The translations under genes were made by a program, and so were the position numbers. Positions 59,962 to 64,000 of a DNA stretch of 64,000 nt are shown piece by piece. The notes below the pieces were generated by a model. It did not search any database. It was not told the DNA's origin and worked only from the letters and a program-made list of their open reading frames with translations. Position 1 is the stretch's first letter. Every line of letters begins with the position of its first letter. Location of the stretch: contig NZ_JACB01000032.1 in the NCBI RefSeq assembly GCF_000520975.1, forward strand, positions 62,001 through 126,000. Reading direction: 5' to 3'. Source of the DNA: Aquimarina megaterium XH134 (GTDB lineage Bacteria > Bacteroidota > Bacteroidia > Flavobacteriales > Flavobacteriaceae).

Positions 59962-60588
59962 ATGAAAGCAATAACAAATTTAGTAAAGGGGATGATGATA
60001 GTGATGGTATCGCTATTGATCTTTTCGTGTTCTGATGGGGAAGATGGAGCAATAGGGCCTGCAGGCCAGGATGGAGTTAACGGAGTTGATGGTGCTAATG
60101 GAACAGACGGTAATGATGGTGCCGATGGACAAGATGGTGAAGATGGGCAGCCGGGAACTGCCAATGTAATTTATTCTGATTGGATTGCAGAAGATTTTGA
60201 AACTAATGTAGCGGCTGAAACTAACGAGCAACTTCTCACTACCTTTAATCTTAGTGAATTCAATCTCAATGAAGATGTAATATTGGTCTATGGGCGACAT
60301 GAGGTAAACATACTAGTTTCTGAAATCAAACAACTTCCATATATACTTGCTTCGCAAAATGAATACTACGGTTTTGAAGTTGCAAGCTTTGTCGGAGGAA
60401 GTTCGTTACGAATTGAAGTAACTACGTTGGATGGGTCGACTAATATATTCACTTTCTTTGATGACTTTAGGTATGTAATTATTCCTGGTGGAGTTGCGGC
60501 ATCCACAAGTTCAGCTACAAAATCAGCGATAGACTATACCAAGATGTCGTATGAAGAAATTATAACTTTATTTAATATCCCAGAATAA
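59962..60588 (+). CDS. Collagen-like lipoprotein
   Basis: A 208-residue lipoprotein (lipobox IFSC, Cys23). Residues about 27-66 form a Gly-x-x collagen-like stretch of some 12 triplets rich in DG and NG (GQDGVNGVDGANG and so on). A globular domain (about 70-180) with alternating beta strands follows (DWIAEDFETNVAAETN, VILVYGRHEVNILV, FTFFDDFRYVIIPGG), then a short helical end. Collagen-like lipoproteins of Bacteroidota are usually cell-surface spacers holding a small domain away from the membrane. It lies under R4 and is followed by a strong terminator, a single-gene unit. Confidence 0.83.
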   Translation: MKAITNLVKGMMIVMVSLLIFSCSDGEDGAIGPAGQDGVNGVDGANGTDGNDGADGQDGEDGQPGTANVIYSDWIAEDFETNVAAETNEQLLTTFNLSEFNLNEDVILVYGRHEVNILVSEIKQLPYILASQNEYYGFEVASFVGGSSLRIEVTTLDGSTNIFTFFDDFRYVIIPGGVAASTSSATKSAIDYTKMSYEEIITLFNIPE

Positions 60589-60622
60589 TCTTTATAACCA
60601 ATCATTAATTTGAATTATGTAT

Positions 60623-60655
60623 AGTGAGCAATACAAGGGTATTGCTCACTTTTTT
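60623..60655 (+). terminator. Intrinsic terminator after the collagen-like gene
   Basis: AGTGAGCAATAC pairs perfectly with GTATTGCTCACT, with a 4-nt loop, and six T follow. Confidence 0.92.
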
Positions 60656-60762
60656 GTACGAATAAATTCTGAAATTTGAATGATATAAATGGTGATGAGA
60701 TATGATTTGTCATTTGTTGCTCTATTTTTTTAGCCTAAATTAGTAGCCCTAAATTCTTTTTT

Positions 60763-61158
60763 ATGACGCTAACTATGAGTATTCCAGCTTTGTTATTTCC
60801 TGCAATATCATTAACTATGCTGGCCTATAATGCAAGGTATTTAGCTATTGCAGCATTGATACGGCAATTGCATGAGGAATATTTGACTTCACGATCAAAA
60901 AATACCGTATTGCAAATCAAAAATTTAAGAAAACGATTATGGTTGATTAGAAATATGCAGGCTATAGCTATTGTTAGTTTTCTCACGAGTGTGATTACCA
61001 TGTTTTTATTGTATGTAGAAAAGATATCCTGGGCTAATATAGTATTTGGCATCAGTCTTTTCTTACTTATGATTTCACTTTTTTTATCATTTATAGAAGT
61101 TCAGATCTCTACCAAAGCACTAGCTATTAGGCTTAATAGAATCGAAGAGAATACCTAA
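60763..61158 (+). CDS. DUF2721 membrane protein
   Basis: A 131-residue inner-membrane protein. The N-terminal helix (SIPALLFPAISLTMLAYNARYLAIAALIRQL) and two later helices (MQAIAIVSFLTSVITMFLLYV and IVFGISLFLLMISLFLSFIEV) with the linker IKNLRKRLWLIRNMQ and ending STKALAIRLNRIE are typical of DUF2721. The family function is unknown. It precedes the PAS kinase by 34 bp on the same strand and may be part of that signalling unit. Confidence 0.85.
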   Translation: MTLTMSIPALLFPAISLTMLAYNARYLAIAALIRQLHEEYLTSRSKNTVLQIKNLRKRLWLIRNMQAIAIVSFLTSVITMFLLYVEKISWANIVFGISLFLLMISLFLSFIEVQISTKALAIRLNRIEENT

Positions 61159-61192
61159 GAAATCCTTATCTTGTTATGATAAATGCTACTGA

Positions 61193-62644
61193 ATGCTTCA
61201 AAATGAACTTTTTAATAATGTAATTCAAGATTTCAATGCTGGATATTGGGAGCTGTATGATGATCCGGAAAGAGAGATTTGGTCAGAAAAATTTTATGCT
61301 AGTTTAGGATATACAAAAAATGAACTAGAGTCAAAAATAGAATATTTTTTAGAACACCTGATACATCAAGAAGATGTTGAGTTATTCAGAGATAATTTTT
61401 TTAGCTATCGACGTAATGCTGTAAGTTTTAAACAGCATATAAAAATTCTTGATAAAAAAGGAAGTTATAAGCTATATAGATGTGCAACTAATGATGAATT
61501 ACCAGTAAATATAAAATCTAAGATTAGCCTTGTCTTTTTTATTGAAATCAAACTAGAGCCAGAGCAGGATATTACAAAAGATAATTTCTACTATAAAGAA
61601 ACTGCCCAAATGACAGCTACGGGGAGCTGGTATGTAGATTTTCAGGAAAGGAAAAGTTTCTGGGATTTTGAGACCAGAAGAATTTTAGAATATGCCGACA
61701 ACTATATTCCTTCTCTTAAAGATTCTGCCAACTACTACGCAGAAGATTCAAGGCAACAGGCAGCAGATTTATTTTTTAATTGTGCTATGGTAGGTACACC
61801 TTTTAACACCGAAATTAAAATGGTAACGGCCAACAAAAGAGAATTTTGGGTACGAGCGATAGGAAAACCTGTATATAATGAAAATAAAGAAATAATTGGG
61901 ATTAGAGGTGTTTTTCAGGATATAGATGAAATAAAAAAAAAGGAATTAAGTCTGCAAAAATCAATTGATATTATTGCATCTCAGAACTCTAGATTATTCA
62001 ATTTTGCTCATATCGTATCTCACAACCTTAGATCTCATACCAGTAACCTATCTTTATTAGTACAGTTGATTGAAGATATAGATGATCCTAAGGAAAAGAT
62101 TGGATTGGTTAAAGAAATTAAACAAATATCGTATAGTTTAAATACAACCATCGAACACCTTAATGAGATTGTAGCAATACACACAAATAAGGACCAGGAA
62201 AAAAAACCAGTCAAATTTCAGGATGCTTTTAATTTGGTTGCAAGTGGAATCGGGCAAATGATTTCTATGAGCAAGACCAAAATCAAGACAGATTTTAGCG
62301 AATTAAATACAATTAATTATATTCCTGCATATTTAGAAAGTATTCTGTTAAATTTAATAACGAATGCTATAAAATATAAACATCAGGATAGAGATCCAGT
62401 AATAAAAATCAAAAGCTATTCTAGAGGTAGTAAAGAGTTTTTAAAGGTTACTGATAATGGTAGGGGGATTGATATGAAACTGTTTAAAGATAAAATATTT
62501 GGCATGTATAAAACATTTCATTACAACAAGGATGCAGTAGGAATCGGACTATTTTTAACAAAAAACCAGGTAGAATCACTTGATGGAAAAATTACTGTAG
62601 AGAGTGAAGTAGATAAAGGAACAACTTTTATAATTGAATTTTAA
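61193..62644 (+). CDS. PAS-domain sensor histidine kinase
   Basis: A 483-residue cytoplasmic kinase. Two PAS-type regions occupy about 1-125 (YWELYDDPEREIWSEKFYASLGY) and 133-253 (TGSWYVDFQERKSFWDFET, then IIGIRGVFQDIDEIKKKE with the PAC end). The dimerisation/phosphoacceptor box is FNFAHIVSHNLRSHTSNLSLL with the catalytic His, the N box is LLNLITNAIKYKHQ, G1 VTDNGRGIDM and G2 GVGIGLFLTKNQV. All are intact, so the kinase should be active. No membrane helix is seen. The receiver protein encoded 22 bp downstream is the probable partner. Confidence 0.92.
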   Translation: MLQNELFNNVIQDFNAGYWELYDDPEREIWSEKFYASLGYTKNELESKIEYFLEHLIHQEDVELFRDNFFSYRRNAVSFKQHIKILDKKGSYKLYRCATNDELPVNIKSKISLVFFIEIKLEPEQDITKDNFYYKETAQMTATGSWYVDFQERKSFWDFETRRILEYADNYIPSLKDSANYYAEDSRQQAADLFFNCAMVGTPFNTEIKMVTANKREFWVRAIGKPVYNENKEIIGIRGVFQDIDEIKKKELSLQKSIDIIASQNSRLFNFAHIVSHNLRSHTSNLSLLVQLIEDIDDPKEKIGLVKEIKQISYSLNTTIEHLNEIVAIHTNKDQEKKPVKFQDAFNLVASGIGQMISMSKTKIKTDFSELNTINYIPAYLESILLNLITNAIKYKHQDRDPVIKIKSYSRGSKEFLKVTDNGRGIDMKLFKDKIFGMYKTFHYNKDAVGIGLFLTKNQVESLDGKITVESEVDKGTTFIIEF

Positions 62645-62666
62645 TAACAAATACCCCCTTTAAATT

Positions 62667-63080
62667 ATGAGTCACAAAATAGGATTAGCTTGTATTATTG
62701 ACGACGACAATATGTATGTAAATCTTGTAAAAAGGATTGTAGAAGCAAAAAACCTTTGTAATAACTTAATGGTATTTCAAAATGGTAAGGACGCTCTTAA
62801 TTATTTTGAGGCTATTTTAACTAATTTAAATAAAAAGACAATTCCCGAAATCATATTTCTTGATTTAAACATGCCGGTAATGGATGGATGGGAATTTTTG
62901 GATAACTTCACTAAAATCAAAAATAAACTCGGAAAAACTATTACACTATACATTGTAAGTTCCTCAATTAATCCGGTAGATATAGAAAGGGCAAAAAGTA
63001 TTAATACGGTAAAAGATTATCTTATAAAACCAGTTACCATAGAGGACTTAGAGGCTATCTTTTTAAAGCAAACTTTATAG
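62667..63080 (+). CDS. Single-domain response regulator
   Basis: A 137-residue stand-alone receiver. The acidic pair is CIIDDDNMYV, the phospho-acceptor Asp is in EIIFLDLNMPVMDGWEFL, the conserved Ser/Thr in YIVSSSINP and the Lys in DYLIKPVT. There is no output domain, so it acts by protein contact or as a phosphate sink, as CheY-type or Rcp1-like receivers do. It is paired with the PAS kinase directly upstream (22-bp gap). A terminator follows immediately. Confidence 0.94.
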   Translation: MSHKIGLACIIDDDNMYVNLVKRIVEAKNLCNNLMVFQNGKDALNYFEAILTNLNKKTIPEIIFLDLNMPVMDGWEFLDNFTKIKNKLGKTITLYIVSSSINPVDIERAKSINTVKDYLIKPVTIEDLEAIFLKQTL

Positions 63081-63112
63081 AAAAAAAGCTTCCCATTTAG
63101 AGAAGCTTTTTA
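63081..63112. terminator. Bidirectional terminator between the regulator and pyruvate kinase
   Basis: AAAAAGCTTC pairs with GAAGCTTTTT across a 9-nt loop, with A and T tracts on both sides. Confidence 0.88.
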
Positions 63113-63138
63113 CTACAATATTCTATTGCAGGAATTCC

Positions 63139-64000
63139 TTAGATTTGCGAAACCCTAAGTGTGTTTACCATTCCTTTTGCAGTAATTGGCATTGCTGCCA
63201 AATTGATCAACATATCTCCTTGTTCTACAAATTTACGCTCTAATGCAATTTTATTAATATCTTCGACAGTTTCGTCAGTACTTACGAACTTATCATAATA
63301 AAAAGCTTTTACTCCCCATAAGAGACTAAGCTGAGATAAGATTCTATGATTACTGGTAAAGACCAGAATATGTGCATCAGGTCTCCATGCGGAAATTTGA
63401 AATGCTGTATAACCACTATTGGTAAGAGTACAGATTGCTTTGGCATCAATATCATTTGCCATGTGTGCAGCATGATAACAAATAGATTTTGTAATAAACC
63501 TATTGGTTCGAATATGAGGAGGGTTTTGAGGAACCGTTATTAAATCAGAATTTTCTACACTTTTAATAATTTTAGACATAGTTTCGATCACCTGTACAGG
63601 GTATTTTCCTACAGAAGTTTCTCCAGATAGCATAACGGCATCGGCTCCATCCATTACAGAATTAGCGACATCATTTACCTCGGCACGTGTTGGTGTAAGA
63701 CTATCGATCATTGTTTCCATCATTTGTGTAGCAATAATCACAGGTATTCGGGCAGTTTTAGCTTTGAGTACCAAGTTTTTCTGAATTAGAGGTACTTCCT
63801 GGGCAGGAATTTCTACTCCAAGATCTCCTCTTGCCACCATCAATCCATCACAGTAAGCCACAATCTTATCGATATTTTCTACTCCTTCGGGCTTCTCTAT
63901 TTTGGCAATAATTGGAATTTTGTGCTCACTATGTTCTTTTATAAGATCTTGTAATTCTATCAAATCCTGAGCATGACGCACAAAAGATAACGCAATCCAA
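63139..64000 (-). CDS. pyk: Pyruvate kinase, C-terminal part
   Basis: Partial gene cut by the right edge; the frame continues through the last base (WIALSFVRHAQDLIEL on the minus strand), so the GTG at 63981 is not the start. Visible motifs are IIAKIEKPEGVENID, GLMVARGDLGVEIP (metal and substrate region), IIATQMMETMIDSLTPTRAEVNDVANSVMDG and AVMLSGETSVGKYP, then the C-terminal allosteric domain. Pyruvate kinase makes pyruvate and ATP from phosphoenolpyruvate and ADP in glycolysis. About 60 per cent of the protein is inside the window. Confidence 0.96.
   Translation of the reverse strand, partial: WIALSFVRHAQDLIELQDLIKEHSEHKIPIIAKIEKPEGVENIDKIVAYCDGLMVARGDLGVEIPAQEVPLIQKNLVLKAKTARIPVIIATQMMETMIDSLTPTRAEVNDVANSVMDGADAVMLSGETSVGKYPVQVIETMSKIIKSVENSDLITVPQNPPHIRTNRFITKSICYHAAHMANDIDAKAICTLTNSGYTAFQISAWRPDAHILVFTSNHRILSQLSLLWGVKAFYYDKFVSTDETVEDINKIALERKFVEQGDMLINLAAMPITAKGMVNTLRVSQI

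Noticed and set aside
63139..63981. Complete gene beginning at GTG 63981
   Set aside because: The frame continues to the window edge with pyruvate kinase sequence.
1..64000. tRNA, rRNA, insertion sequences, prophage
   Set aside because: None was recognised on either strand by eye; a dedicated tRNA scan could still find a missed one.

Overview
The window looks like chromosome of a marine-type Flavobacteriaceae (Bacteroidota), perhaps close to Aquimarina. The evidence is low GC, TAnnTTTG -7 boxes, lipoproteins with Cys-Lys/Ser/Asp ends, T9SS C-terminal sorting domains, a SusC/SusD pair, AraC-type regulators carrying TPR or GAF domains, and DUF3078/DUF2480 genes around the suf locus. No rRNA, tRNA, insertion sequence, prophage or CRISPR array was seen. 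The taxon is inferred from gene content only.

Layout. 1-2.6 kb: the end of a tricorn-type protease, a GNAT acetyltransferase and a DUF3078 protein. 2.8-15.9 kb: an Fe-S (SUF) assembly region read leftward from a good promoter at about 15.9 kb (sufA-sufB-lipoprotein-sufC-four-helix protein-sufD, then sufS-lipoprotein-sufE-DUF59-thioesterase). It is broken by an opposite-strand serine hydrolase and followed by a LytTR regulator, a decayed LytS kinase and a GAF/His_kinase protein with poor ATP-binding motifs. 16-23.4 kb: a leftward group of two choice-of-anchor B proteins, a repeat lipoprotein, an MbnP-like protein and an MbnH-like di-haem protein. 23.6-41.3 kb: housekeeping and transport genes (thiL, alpha/beta hydrolase, brnQ, di-haem peroxidase, VOC protein, TPR-AraC regulator, Xaa-Pro aminopeptidase, BNR/sortilin-like protein) and a susCD pair.

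41.9-60.6 kb is the accessory region. Two membrane-bound GAF-AraC regulators and one TPR-AraC regulator sit among surface lipoproteins, a 1318-residue protein with two glucose/sorbosone-dehydrogenase-like modules and a T9SS tail, a kelch lipoprotein, a SIMPL protein, an Rnl2-type RNA ligase and a collagen-like lipoprotein. The main new observation is a 35-bp nested palindrome present four times (43558, 53321, 55268, 59872). Each copy lies exactly 20 bp before a -7-like hexamer/octamer and upstream of a lipoprotein gene, and two copies directly follow the GAF-AraC genes. This looks like one regulon for surface lipoproteins. A second palindrome type (CGAAATTC-N3-GAAT-type) brackets the TPR-AraC gene at 50.1-51.8 kb. 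A short gene at 49703-49879 encodes a GG-leader peptide that resembles Bacteroidota RiPP precursors.

60.8-64 kb: a DUF2721 membrane protein, a PAS histidine kinase with a single-domain response regulator, and the C-terminal part of pyruvate kinase running off the edge. All functions come from motif recognition by eye; no database search was run.
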